Positions 1 to 8,549 of a DNA stretch of 64,000 nucleotides are shown piece after piece. Where the stretch lies: the NCBI GenBank assembly GCA_934095825.1, contig CAKOKQ010000001.1:62001-126000 (forward strand), given 5' to 3'. The notes under the pieces were generated by a model. That model was not told the origin of the DNA. It did no database searches and saw only the letters and a program-made list of their open reading frames with translations. The position numbers and the translations under genes are program-made. Position 1 is the first letter of the stretch; each line of letters opens with the position of its first letter. Source of the stretch: an uncultured Bacilli bacterium. GTDB taxonomy: Bacteria; Bacillota_I; Bacilli_A; RF39; UBA660.

Positions 1-55
1 TATGAAAAATCTTTTTAGAAAGAACAAAAAAAGGCTTAAATTTAAAGATTGTTAC

Positions 56-84
56 TTGCGAGAAAACTTAAAATATAGTATATT
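56..84 (+). promoter_or_regulatory. Sigma-A type promoter for the first gene
   Basis: A TTGCGA -35 (56-61) and a TATATT -10 (79-84) are separated by 17 bp. The gene start at 130 follows about 40 nt after the predicted transcription start and has a GGGGGA ribosome site at about 118-123. The same TTGCGA -35 appears before the gene at 7238. Confidence 0.6.
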
Positions 85-129
85 GGTGTTCTGAAGTTAT
101 AATGAGTACTAGTTAGTGGGGGATTATTT

Positions 130-657
130 ATGCAGAGTAATATTTATATTAAAAGAGATAAAGACGGAAAGGAAGAAAAGTATTCTCTTAACATTGGTGG
201 GTTGAATGGTTTTTGGCATTTACAAGAAGTAGAAAATGGCTATATTTTAACTTGTGAAGATTATAGAAAAGAATTTGCTAGTTTAGATGAAGTAAATAAA
301 TACTTTATTAGCTTAGAAGAATTTTTAAAAAGTTCCGAATATGTTGGCAGACAATTTCAAAGAACTATGCCTCTTAAAGATGATGATGATTGTCTAGATT
401 ATAATTATACCAAGGCAAACCGTTATTCAATGTACTTAGCACTTTATGAGAAAGATGGAATTTTTTTAGCTTATCGTTTAAATGAACTTTTTGATTATCA
501 TGATTATGTAGTTATTCCTAAACATTATACAGAAGATAAAAATTATGAACTATCGGCTTTAAAAACATTAATTAGTTTTCCTAATGCTTTGTATGATAAA
601 ATTGTAGTTCAAGAAAGTAAGCCTAAAAATAAAGAATTATCCTTGAAAAGAGATTAA
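130..657 (+). CDS. Hypothetical protein, 175 aa
   Basis: I do not recognise this protein. It is soluble-looking, with no signal peptide or membrane segment. It is rich in Asp, Glu, Lys and Tyr, has a short acidic run (DDDD) near residue 86 and ends in a Lys-rich tail. The start is supported by a G-rich Shine-Dalgarno site about 7 nt upstream and a plausible promoter at 56-84. It is a single-gene unit that converges on the XRE regulator gene, with only 19 bp between the two stop codons. No function can be assigned. Confidence 0.75.
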   Translation: MQSNIYIKRDKDGKEEKYSLNIGGLNGFWHLQEVENGYILTCEDYRKEFASLDEVNKYFISLEEFLKSSEYVGRQFQRTMPLKDDDDCLDYNYTKANRYSMYLALYEKDGIFLAYRLNELFDYHDYVVIPKHYTEDKNYELSALKTLISFPNALYDKIVVQESKPKNKELSLKRD

Positions 658-676
658 TTCTTTTTTTAATTTTAAG

Positions 677-901
677 TCAATTAAAAAGATTTTTTATGTC
701 GATTTCTAAAGCATCAGCAATGCGGCCAAGAATTACAATAGTAAAGCCCCGACCCATCTTTTGACTTTCAATTTTGGCTAAATAATTCATAGTAATACCG
801 GCTTTGTCAGCGAGTTGTTGTTGAGTTAAGCCTTTCTTTTCCCGTTCTTTTTTAATATTAGCTCTTATTATATCAAAATAGTAAGTATCATCATGTAACA
901 T
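677..901 (-). CDS. Small XRE-family transcriptional regulator
   Basis: This is a 74-residue, single-domain helix-turn-helix protein of the Cro/C1 (XRE) type. The typical core is visible as KGLTQQQLADKAGI, followed by NYLAKIES and a C-terminal LGRIADALEIDIKNLF. I chose the ATG at 899-901 because AGGA lies 9 nt upstream. A longer reading from 940 adds 13 residues but has no ribosome site. Such proteins usually bind palindromes next to their own gene. The 60 bp upstream hold several TATGGA/TCCATA inverted repeats, so autoregulation and control of the divergent surface gene at 1003 are likely (inference). Confidence 0.85.
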   Translation of the reverse strand: MLHDDTYYFDIIRANIKKEREKKGLTQQQLADKAGITMNYLAKIESQKMGRGFTIVILGRIADALEIDIKNLFN

Positions 902-922
902 TTTATCACATCCTAAGAATAG

Positions 923-963
923 TATGGACAAATTATCCATAAAAATATATGGACGGAGGGTCC
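923..963. promoter_or_regulatory. Operator-like array of inverted repeats
   Basis: Three overlapping dyads lie between the XRE regulator gene and the divergent surface-protein gene. TATGGA (923-928) pairs with TCCATA (936-941). The same TCCATA pairs again with TATGGA (948-953). GGAC (951-954) pairs with GTCC (960-963). Spacing and position fit a binding site for the adjacent XRE regulator that would serve both directions. This is inferred from position and symmetry only. Confidence 0.5.
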
Positions 964-1002
964 AATAGATGATAAAATAAAGAAGATAGTAGGTTGATAA
1001 TA

Positions 1003-2199
1003 ATGAAAAGATTTTTCTGGGTGCTTTTATTAGTTGGCATTTTTCTGATTTTTAGAAATATTCAATTTAATGATAAAGATAATAAGTTATTAAATAGTTC
1101 TGAACTTGGCGTTTTTATGAATAATGCTAGACAAGATGATTTTCCTAAAAAAGGGGAAGCTATATTTGATGAGGCTGTATGTGATGATGAAAATATTGAG
1201 GCAGTGTGGGATAATGAGTCTTGGGGATTGTTATTAAAAAAATTAACTAAAAAGGTTAAATGTAATTTATATTTTTATAATGGCGATACCTTATTTAATT
1301 TTGATTATACTGGTAATGTTCAAGCCTTTACGGCTCCAATTAAGGGGACATATAAAATTGAAGCTTGGGGAGCAAGTGGTGGTGATGTAACTATTAATGA
1401 TACAACTTATCAAGGTTGATTAGGTGGTTATACCTCGGGAACAATCAATTTAGAAAAAAATCAAAAATTATATATTTATGTTGGTGGTTCCACTTCTTCC
1501 TATGAAGGTGGTTATAATGGTGGAGCAAAAGCTGGAACAATAACTGATGGAGAATATACAGGAGGAGGCGGTGCCACCGATATTAGAATAGTTAATGGTA
1601 ATTGGAATGATTTTAATTCCTTAAAATCAAGAATTATGGTCGCGGCAGGTGGCGCAGGAACTGGAAAATATTTGAATTCTTCTTTAATTGGTGGTGCTGC
1701 TGGTGGTTTAATTGGTTATAGTGGTAACATTAGAAGTGGAAATTATAGCCATATTCATGAAGTGGCAACTGGTGGTAGTCAAACTAGTTATGGAGTTGGT
1801 TCTAATCTTACTTGTAATAGCAAATTCGGTTATGCTGTTGATGTTTGCGATAACTATGGAACTGGTGGTGGTGGCGGATATTACGGCGGTGGTTCCGGAT
1901 TAAGTACATTTGCAAATGTTTCTTCGGGAGCGGGCGGTTCATCTTTCATTTCTGGACATAATGGTTGCGATGCAATAAAAAAAGAAAGTACTGAAGATAA
2001 TATAATTCATACTGGCGGGAGTATTCATTATTCGGGACTTTATTTTACAAACACCGTAATGATTGATGGTAATGGGTATAACTGGACAACCGAAAAAGGT
2101 GATTATTTGAAAATGCCATCACATATAGATAATACTGAAATGACGGGTAATCATGGCAATGGTTTTGCTAGAATAACAATGATACTTAATGATAACTAA
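1003..2199 (+). pseudogene. Glycine-rich membrane-anchored surface protein, interrupted by an in-frame TGA
   Basis: One reading frame runs from ATG 1003 to TAA 2199 except for TGA at 1417-1419. The N-terminus has a membrane segment (residues about 3-17). It is followed by a module with two Cys and two Trp residues ending KVKCNLYF, shared with the proteins at 44105 and 45779. The rest is a Gly-rich domain of the type found in ALK/LTK receptors and many bacterial surface proteins, starting FDYTGNVQAFTAP and GTYKIEAWGASGG and continuing past the stop. The stop falls in a Gly-Gly context (GGT TGA TTA GGT GGT), so it is one substitution from GGA (Gly). TGA terminates other genes here, so a nonsense mutation is most likely; readthrough or an assembly error are alternatives. 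A reading from TTG 994 is possible but less likely. Confidence 0.75.
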
Positions 2200-2228
2200 A
2201 AATTTAGGCTAATTACCTAATTTTTTTA
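2198..2228 (+). terminator. Intrinsic terminator after the glycine-rich surface gene
   Basis: An AAATTTAGG/CCTAATTTTT-type stem encloses the loop CTAATTA and is followed by a T run (2221-2227). It begins at the TAA stop codon. Confidence 0.7.
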
Positions 2229-2278
2229 GTTGAAGTAATTGCTGGTTATCTAAAATTAAATATATTTTTAATACTATT

Positions 2279-2320
2279 TTTATAAAACATACTATTCTGG
2301 GAGTGGAGGGTGGGAAGAAA
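2279..2320 (+). repeat. 42-bp G-rich dispersed repeat, copy A
   Basis: This intergenic segment contains GTGGAGGGTGGGAAGAAA (2303-2320). It is matched exactly in opposite orientation at 39326-39343. Similarity extends over 42 bp, with 37 of 42 positions identical by hand alignment. In this AT-rich DNA the G-run pattern is conspicuous and could form a G-quadruplex. Its function is unknown. Confidence 0.7.
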
Positions 2321-2421
2321 ACATAAACTTATATTAAAAAAATTATGAAAATAACCCTTAATAATATTTAAACTAATGGAAAAACCAGAAGATATATGGT
2401 ATATTGATATCGAGGTTTGTT

Positions 2422-2844
2422 ATGATAAAGAAAATGTATACAAAATACAAAGAAATTATTAATTATTTGATTTTTGGAGTATTGACAACCGTAATTAGTT
2501 TGATTGTTTACTATGGATTAACTTATACAATAATTAATCCCGATAACGCTGTAATGTTACAAGTTGCCAATGTTATTTCTTGGATTGCTGGCGTTTTATT
2601 TGCTTATTTTACTAATCGCAAGTTTGTCTTTGAATCCCAAAATACAAATAAGATCAAAGAATTTACTTCATTTGTAGGAGCTAGAATTACAACATTACTT
2701 CTAGATATGGCTATTATGGGAATTGGCGTAACGATATTACATGGTAATGATAAGATTATGAAATTAATTAGTCAAGTCCTAGTAATTGTTGGTAACTACA
2801 TATTAAGTAAAGTATTTGTTTTTAGAAAGAAGGAAGAAAAATGA
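2422..2844 (+). CDS. GtrA-family membrane protein
   Basis: This 141-residue protein with about four membrane helices belongs to the GtrA/DPMS-associated family. The first helix pattern INYLIFGVLTTVISLIVYYG, the FxNRKFVF-like motif (AYFTNRKFVFES) and the end YILSKVFVFRKK are characteristic. Family members are thought to flip undecaprenyl-phosphate-linked sugars. I chose ATG 2422 (GAGG 7 nt upstream) over TTG 2404. It overlaps galE by an ATGA junction, so the two are translated together. It sits in one cluster with a GtrB-like transferase (4535) and a polytopic protein (5488), which suggests a Gtr-type surface-glycosylation route (inference). Confidence 0.85.
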   Translation: MIKKMYTKYKEIINYLIFGVLTTVISLIVYYGLTYTIINPDNAVMLQVANVISWIAGVLFAYFTNRKFVFESQNTNKIKEFTSFVGARITTLLLDMAIMGIGVTILHGNDKIMKLISQVLVIVGNYILSKVFVFRKKEEK

Positions 2845-3845
2845 AAGTTTTAGTTACAGGGTGTTGTGGATATATAGGAAGTCATACTTGCGTAGAGCTT
2901 ATAAAAGCAGGTTATGAAGTAGTAGGCTTAGATAATTTTTCTAATAGTAAAAAAGATGTTTTAGATAGAATTTTTATGATTACTAATGAAGAAATTACTT
3001 TTTATGAAGGTGATATGCAAAACATTGAGGTTTTAAGAAGAATTTTTAGCGAAAATAAAATTACTAGCGTTATTGATTTTGCGGCTTATAAAGCTGTTGG
3101 GGAGTCTGTTAGTAAACCAATTGAATATTATATGAATAATGTTTCTTCAGTTTTAAATTTACTTAAAGCTATGAAGGAATATGATGTTAAGAATTTAGTG
3201 TTCTCATCCTCCGCAACAGTATATGGGGACCCTGAGGTTGTCCCAATTACTGAAGAATGTAAGACTGGTGGAACAACTAATCCTTATGGAACTAGTAAGT
3301 TATTTGTAGAGCAAATTCTTAAAGATACATATAATGCTGATAAAACGAATGATTTTTGTATTTTAAGATATTTTAATCCAATTGGCGCTCATGATTCTGG
3401 TCTTTTAGGAGAAAATCCAAACGGCATACCTGCTAATTTAATGCCTTATATTTGTCGTGTGGCTAGTAAAAAGTTAGATCATTTAAGTATTTATGGTAAT
3501 GACTATGATACGCCAGATGGTACTGGGGTTAGGGATTATATCCATGTTATGGATTTAGCTCGTGGTCATGTTTTAGCTTTAAAAAAATTAGAAAAAGAGC
3601 ATAGTGGTTTATTTATCTATAATCTAGGTATGGGTAAAGGTGTTAGTGTTTTAGAAATGGTGGAAGCTTTCAAACGAGTTAACAAAATTGATGTGCCCTA
3701 TGTGATTGCCGAAAGACGCGCAGGAGATATTGCCACTTGTTACAGTGATCCAAGTAAGGCCAAGGAAGAATTAGGTTTTGTTTGCCAAAAGAATTTAGAA
3801 GATATGGTAAGTAGTGCTTGGAACTATGAAAGAAAAAATATTTAA
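2841..3845 (+). CDS. galE: UDP-glucose 4-epimerase
   Basis: The protein interconverts UDP-glucose and UDP-galactose and belongs to the extended short-chain dehydrogenase family; its 334 residues match the usual length. It shows the NAD-binding GxxGxxG motif (residues 7-13), the SSSATVYG segment (about 122-129) and the catalytic Tyr149-xxx-Lys153 in NPYGTSK. The C-terminal VRDYIHVMDLARGH stretch is also typical of GalE. The start overlaps the GtrA-like gene. It presumably supplies UDP-galactose for the neighbouring glycosylation genes. Confidence 0.95.
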   Translation: MKVLVTGCCGYIGSHTCVELIKAGYEVVGLDNFSNSKKDVLDRIFMITNEEITFYEGDMQNIEVLRRIFSENKITSVIDFAAYKAVGESVSKPIEYYMNNVSSVLNLLKAMKEYDVKNLVFSSSATVYGDPEVVPITEECKTGGTTNPYGTSKLFVEQILKDTYNADKTNDFCILRYFNPIGAHDSGLLGENPNGIPANLMPYICRVASKKLDHLSIYGNDYDTPDGTGVRDYIHVMDLARGHVLALKKLEKEHSGLFIYNLGMGKGVSVLEMVEAFKRVNKIDVPYVIAERRAGDIATCYSDPSKAKEELGFVCQKNLEDMVSSAWNYERKNI

Positions 3846-3930
3846 TTGCTTAAAGAAAATTAGATATAAAATTAAAAATAGAAAAATATAAAATTAAAAA
3901 AGCAAAAAAATATAAAACATAAAATAAAAA

Positions 3931-4006
3931 ATAAAAAGTTAAATTAAAAATAAATAGTTAAATTAAAAATAAAAAGTTAAATTAAAAACAAAAAAGTTAA
4001 ATAAAA
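3931..4006. repeat. Tandem 19-bp A-rich repeat, about four copies
   Basis: The unit ATAAAAAGTTAAATTAAAA occurs at 3931-3949, 3950-3968 (one change) and 3969-3987, with a degenerate copy at 3988-4006. It lies in the gap after galE. Downstream, GATAGT (4011-4016) and ACTATC (4033-4038) form a weak dyad before the next gene. Confidence 0.7.
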
Positions 4007-4061
4007 AAAGGATAGTATGTAAAACTATTCACACTATCTAAAAAAGAATAAGAGGAATATT

Positions 4062-4505
4062 ATGAATAATAAGAAAATAGGTTTGGCAGTAGAAGATAGA
4101 ATGCACTTTTTAGGACTTAATCAAAAAAGTTTTGCTGAAATTCTGTTTATGAGCGAGAAAGAACTAAAAGAGTATTTAAGAGGAAAAAAGGATTTTTCCC
4201 TAGAGTTAATTGAGTTAATAGCTTTAAACTTAAAGACAACGCCCGAGGCTTTGATGTTTTCTAAAAATAATAAATTATTGTTTAGAAGTTATTTAGAAAA
4301 TAAAGCTCGCCAGCGAAAACTCCATAAAGTAGGCGATATTGCGGGAATTGTGGGCGCTATTATAATATGTATTTGTTTATGTATTATGGATGTTACTTTA
4401 ATTATTAATGAAATTAACGCCACATCCGGTTTAATAATTTTTTCAGCTATTATTATTATGTTTTTAGTTATCGATATCGTTAATAAAATTCAAAGTAAAT
4501 TCTAA
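4062..4505 (+). CDS. HTH-like N-terminal domain fused to two membrane helices
   Basis: This 147-residue protein has two parts. Residues 1 to about 65 look like a divergent XRE-type helix-turn-helix: GLNQKSFAEILFMSEKELKEY, then LELIELIALNLKTTPEAL. Two hydrophobic helices follow (about residues 90-115 and 120-140). AGAGGA lies 7 nt before the ATG. It lies 29 bp upstream of the GtrB-like gene. A membrane-tethered regulator is one possibility, but the exact family is not clear to me. Confidence 0.7.
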   Translation: MNNKKIGLAVEDRMHFLGLNQKSFAEILFMSEKELKEYLRGKKDFSLELIELIALNLKTTPEALMFSKNNKLLFRSYLENKARQRKLHKVGDIAGIVGAIIICICLCIMDVTLIINEINATSGLIIFSAIIIMFLVIDIVNKIQSKF

Positions 4506-4534
4506 GAGTGAATGCTAGAAGAAAGAGAGTAGTT

Positions 4535-5485
4535 ATGAAAAAAAATTTAATATCCATTGTTGTTCCTTGTTATAATGAAGAAGAGGCGATTCCCTTATAT
4601 TATGAGGCAATGACTAAACAAATGCAAAAGATGGATTATGTGGATTTTGAAATTGTCTTTGTAAATGATGGATCTAAAGATAAAAGTTTAGAAATTATGC
4701 GTAAAATAGCTAAGAAAGATAAAAGAGTTCGTTATGTATCATTTTCTCGTAACTTTGGTAAAGAGGCAGGAATGTATGCAGGGTTAGAAGCAACAACGGG
4801 GGATTTTGTTACAACGATGGATGTTGATTTACAAGATCCACCAGCTTTGCTTGAAGAAATGTATAAAGGAATTACCGAAGACGGCTATGATTGTGTTGCC
4901 ACTAAGTCGACCTCTCGTAACGGGTACTCACCTTTAAGAAAACTATTTACAAAGTGGTTTTATGATATAATTGGTCGTATTTCCAAGACCGAAATGGTGG
5001 CAGGAGCCCGTGATTATCGTTTGATGACTCGTCAGATGGTAGATGCTATCCTTTCTTTAAAAGAATACAATCGTTATTCGAAGGGCTTATTTTCTTTTGT
5101 CGGTTTTGATACTAAGTGGATTGAATTTGAAAATCAAGAACGCAGTGCTGGTACGACAAAATGGAATTTCTGGAAATTATTTTCCTATGCTGTTGATGGG
5201 ATTGTCGGTTTTTCAACTGAGCCTTTGTTATTTGCTGCTTTTATTGGTTTGATTTTCTGCTTAATTGCTTTTATTATGATAATTGTCATTATCGTAAGAA
5301 CGATTATTTGGTCTGATCCTGTTGCGGGGTGGCCAAGTCTAGCTTGTATTATCTTCTTTGTTGGCGGAATTAACCTATTCTGCACAGGAATTATTGGCGA
5401 ATATTTAGCTAAGACTTACTTAGAAACGAAAAAACGCCCTATCTACATTGTTAAAGAAACCGAAAAAACAAGAAAGGATAAGTAG
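4535..5485 (+). CDS. GtrB-like family 2 glycosyltransferase (polyprenyl-phosphate sugar synthase)
   Basis: The protein transfers a sugar from a nucleotide donor to a polyprenyl phosphate at the membrane. The GT-A fold is evident from IVVPCYNEE near the N-terminus, VFVNDGSKD (about 41-49) and the metal-binding DVD (96-98) in DVDLQDPP. Two C-terminal membrane helices are typical of GtrB/DPM-like enzymes. I chose ATG 4535; the GTG at 4508 has no ribosome site. The next gene starts 2 bp after its stop, and a GtrA-like flippase lies upstream. The sugar is not predictable, although galE suggests a hexose. Confidence 0.88.
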   Translation: MKKNLISIVVPCYNEEEAIPLYYEAMTKQMQKMDYVDFEIVFVNDGSKDKSLEIMRKIAKKDKRVRYVSFSRNFGKEAGMYAGLEATTGDFVTTMDVDLQDPPALLEEMYKGITEDGYDCVATKSTSRNGYSPLRKLFTKWFYDIIGRISKTEMVAGARDYRLMTRQMVDAILSLKEYNRYSKGLFSFVGFDTKWIEFENQERSAGTTKWNFWKLFSYAVDGIVGFSTEPLLFAAFIGLIFCLIAFIMIIVIIVRTIIWSDPVAGWPSLACIIFFVGGINLFCTGIIGEYLAKTYLETKKRPIYIVKETEKTRKDK

Positions 5486-5487
5486 TT

Positions 5488-6954
5488 ATGGGAATTATTG
5501 TTTGCATATTACTAGGGCTTTTTATGGCCTTTGAACCAATTACGGATAATGACTATTTCTGGCATGTGGTTGTGGGCAAATGGATAAATAATAATCATAT
5601 TATTCCTAGTAAAGAATTATTTTCGTGGGCAAGTGGTGAATCTTGGGTAGCCCATGAATGGCTAAATGAATTTATCATGTATAAGATTGGGGATATGGGT
5701 TGTATAATCATAATGTTAGCTATTTTCCTAATCTTGTATGTCTTGCTGGCTAAAATGTTAAAATTGAAATGGCAAAAATTATTTGATTTTAAATTATGTT
5801 ATTTTCTTTTAATGACCGTCTTTTTTAAAGTTACGGGACCTCGTCCTTATATTGTAAGTTTAGTTTTCTTAGCTTATTTAGTCTATGTTTTATTTAGCTA
5901 TTTAGATAATAAAAAATGGGCTCAAAAACTAATTTATACTTTACCAATTTTACAAATACTCTGGGTTAACTTTCATGGTGGGTCTAGCAGTTTGATTTAT
6001 CTTTTTATAATTGGTGTTTTCATGTGTGATATTTTTGTTAAAATATTTAAATTTAAACCTAATAGATGGAATGCCTTTAAATTAGATAAAAAACAAATAA
6101 AGACTTTAGGAATAGTACTTGTCTTAACGATTTTGGCTTCTTGTTTGAACCCATTTGGTCCCAAGATGTTATTATATCCTTTTACTAATATGTTAGATGA
6201 TTCGATGACTAGTTATATTCTAGAATGGAATAGTCCCAGTTTTCATAATATGTTAGGTTTATATATTTTTATAATGATAGCTTTTCCTTTATTTAATTTA
6301 ATAGTACAGAAAAAAGATATGAAAATGTATGAAATTGGTTTTCAATTAATGTTCTTATTTATGGCTTTAAAAAGTCAAAGATTTATTGGTATGTATGGTA
6401 TTTATTCTTGCTGGAATGTTGGTAAATACTTCTTTGTTACTGATGATATGTATGATTATTTAAAGAAACCTTTTAAGAAAGTTAAAAAACCAATCTATTA
6501 TTTAACTTGCATTCTTTTAGTATTAGGAACAGCTTTGGTTGGGTATAAACAAATAAAGTCATTTACTAATACAGGTATTATAGATAATGATGGTTTTTAT
6601 AGTGATGAGGCTGTTGCTAAGGTTATAGAGTTAGAACCAAAACGCTTATATAATGACTATTCGCAAGGTGGCTATTTGTTATATAAATTAGATGAATTAA
6701 ATGCCTTAGATAAAGTAAAAATATTTAGTTATGGCTTAGGAGATGTCTTTAGTAAGGACTTATTACCAGATACTATGAATTTACAAGACTTAAAGACTAA
6801 TCCTCAAGAAATACTTGATAGATATGATTTTGATTATTTACTTACCACGGTTTCTCATACCCTACATTATTATTTAGAAGCAAGTAGGGAATATGAATTA
6901 GTTTATCATGATGATATGTGTTATATCTTTAAAAAAGTAGAGAAAACTATTTAA
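5488..6954 (+). CDS. Polytopic membrane protein, possible GT-C type glycosyltransferase
   Basis: The protein has 488 residues, about ten hydrophobic helices and a soluble C-terminal part from about residue 370. Early motifs TDNDYFWHVVVGKWI and WVAHEWLNEF lie in the first extracytoplasmic loop. An acidic pair after the first helix is where GT-C enzymes carry their catalytic Asp/Glu residues. It follows the GtrB-like gene by 2 bp, the position of the serotype-specific transferase in gtrABC clusters. I infer a lipid-linked-sugar transferase, but I cannot name a characterised homologue. AAGGATAAG precedes the ATG. Confidence 0.65.
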   Translation: MGIIVCILLGLFMAFEPITDNDYFWHVVVGKWINNNHIIPSKELFSWASGESWVAHEWLNEFIMYKIGDMGCIIIMLAIFLILYVLLAKMLKLKWQKLFDFKLCYFLLMTVFFKVTGPRPYIVSLVFLAYLVYVLFSYLDNKKWAQKLIYTLPILQILWVNFHGGSSSLIYLFIIGVFMCDIFVKIFKFKPNRWNAFKLDKKQIKTLGIVLVLTILASCLNPFGPKMLLYPFTNMLDDSMTSYILEWNSPSFHNMLGLYIFIMIAFPLFNLIVQKKDMKMYEIGFQLMFLFMALKSQRFIGMYGIYSCWNVGKYFFVTDDMYDYLKKPFKKVKKPIYYLTCILLVLGTALVGYKQIKSFTNTGIIDNDGFYSDEAVAKVIELEPKRLYNDYSQGGYLLYKLDELNALDKVKIFSYGLGDVFSKDLLPDTMNLQDLKTNPQEILDRYDFDYLLTTVSHTLHYYLEASREYELVYHDDMCYIFKKVEKTI

Positions 6955-7069
6955 GATAATGTTAATAAGATAATGCTAATAGCTTAAAGAAATTTAGATA
7001 AAAATATAAATTCGATTATTTGAAATATAAGTAATTAAATTATTTAGAATTTCAAAAAGATATGTTTAG

Positions 7070-7100
7070 AGAAGTGATTTTGATAGTTACTTCTTTTTTT
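7070..7100 (+). terminator. Intrinsic terminator for the glycosylation cluster
   Basis: AGAAGTGA (7070-7077) pairs with TTACTTCT (7087-7094), with one wobble, and is followed by a T run to 7100. The remaining parts of 6955-7237 are AT-rich without other recognisable content, apart from the promoter at 7186-7214. Confidence 0.75.
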
Positions 7101-7185
7101 ATTTACCTTAGCTAATAGAAAAATAATAATGCTATTAATAAAAAAATAAAATTAACAAAAATTAATAGATAATTACTTAATATAG

Positions 7186-7214
7186 TTGCGAAAAATCAAT
7201 TGCTATGTTAGGAT
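7186..7214 (+). promoter_or_regulatory. Extended -10 promoter for the RlmI-like gene
   Basis: TTGCGA (7186-7191) and TAGGAT (7209-7214) are spaced by 17 bp, with TG at 7206-7207 one base before the -10. Confidence 0.55.
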
Positions 7215-7237
7215 AAATTAGTAATTAGGAAGAGTGT

Positions 7238-8449
7238 TTGCCAGTGGAAAAATTAAATGTTTATATAAATCAAAAAGCAGAAAAGAAAGTTTTAAATAAT
7301 CACCCTTGGGTTTTTGCTAGTGATATTGTGAAGGCTGATAAGACCATAAAAAATGGCGATATTGTTGTTGTTAGAAATAGTAAAGATAAATTTCTAGGGA
7401 GTGCTTTTTATAATAATAATTCAAAGATTGTTTTAAGAATTATTAGTAGGAATGCTAATGATATATTTGATTATGATTTCTTTAAAAGAAGAATAGAGTA
7501 TGCTCTTAACTATCGCATGAAAGTTATGCCTAATGAATTAAATGCTTTTCGCCTTATTTATGGGGAAGCAGATTTTTTATCGGGGTTAACTGTTGATAAG
7601 TTTAACGATTGTTTAGTTGCCCAAATATTATCTTTAGGAATAGATGTTAGAAAAGATATTATTTTAAAAGCTTTATATGATGTTGTAAGTAAGTATTTTA
7701 AAATTAGAGGTATTTATTTAAGATGTGATGTAGCTTTAAGAGAAAAAGAGGGTTTAGAAGAATATGTTGGTTGGTATGAAGGAGTACCTGTTTTAGAAGA
7801 TAAGACAACAACCGAAATTGAAGAAAATGGTTTAAAATACTTAGTTGATTTTAAAGAAGGACAAAAAACAGGCTTCTTCTTAGACCAAAAATATAATCGC
7901 CTGACAATCAGAAATTTAGCTAAAGACATGACAGTCTTAGATTGTTGTACGCATACTGGCTCGTTTGCAATGAATGCCGCTTTAGGTGGCGCCAAAAAAG
8001 TGATGGCTTTAGATATTTCGGAAAAAGCTTTAGAAGATGCTAAGAAAAACTTTGCTTTAAATAATTTAGAAATTGAAACTGAATGTGCCGATCTTTTTGA
8101 TTATTTACGAAAACTAGTTGATAGTAAAAGTAAGGAATTTAACCTTATTATTCTTGATCCCCCTGCTTTTACTAAGTCAAAAGATACCATTAAAAGTGCG
8201 TTGCGAGGTTATCAAGAAATCAATTACCTAGCGATGAAAGCCATACCTCGTGGTGGTTATTTAGCCACCGCTTCTTGTTCACATTATGCCAATGAAGAAG
8301 ATTTTACGCAAGCAATATTTAATGCTAGTATTATGGCGGGGGTTACTTTAAGAGTAGTTAAAAAAGCTTATGCCTCTTGGGACCATCCCGAAGTCATGGG
8401 AATACCGGAGACCAAATATTTGAAATTTTTTGTGTTTCAAGTAGTTTAA
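7238..8449 (+). CDS. Class I SAM-dependent rRNA large-subunit methyltransferase, RlmI/YwbD-like
   Basis: The protein probably methylates a cytosine of 23S rRNA. Residues 1 to about 75 form a PUA RNA-binding domain (HPWVFASDI, then FLGSAFYN). The methyltransferase domain carries the SAM motif VLDCCTHTGSFAMNAALGGA (about 232-251) and the catalytic loop LDPPAFTKSK (about 306-315). The TTG at 7238 is favoured because AGGA lies 7 nt upstream; GTG 7244 is the alternative. At 403 residues it has the normal family length. It appears to be a single-gene unit. Confidence 0.88.
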   Translation: MPVEKLNVYINQKAEKKVLNNHPWVFASDIVKADKTIKNGDIVVVRNSKDKFLGSAFYNNNSKIVLRIISRNANDIFDYDFFKRRIEYALNYRMKVMPNELNAFRLIYGEADFLSGLTVDKFNDCLVAQILSLGIDVRKDIILKALYDVVSKYFKIRGIYLRCDVALREKEGLEEYVGWYEGVPVLEDKTTTEIEENGLKYLVDFKEGQKTGFFLDQKYNRLTIRNLAKDMTVLDCCTHTGSFAMNAALGGAKKVMALDISEKALEDAKKNFALNNLEIETECADLFDYLRKLVDSKSKEFNLIILDPPAFTKSKDTIKSALRGYQEINYLAMKAIPRGGYLATASCSHYANEEDFTQAIFNASIMAGVTLRVVKKAYASWDHPEVMGIPETKYLKFFVFQVV

Positions 8450-8549
8450 AAATAAGTAAATTAGATTTAGAAATGATATAAATGAGAGAATTAAATAAAA
8501 AAGATAATCAAGTAAAAGACTTGCTATTTAAATAGTTAGGGGAGCAGTT

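Noticed and set aside
1417..1419. TGA as tryptophan, glycine or selenocysteine codon
   Set aside because: TGA terminates many other genes here in ATGA overlaps, Trp is written TGG throughout, and no convincing SECIS element or selenoprotein machinery is visible. The stop is best seen as a mutation.
1712..1903. Reading frame inside the Gly-rich gene
   Set aside because: It is a repetitive-composition shadow (+1 frame) of the glycine-rich coding region, without ribosome site.
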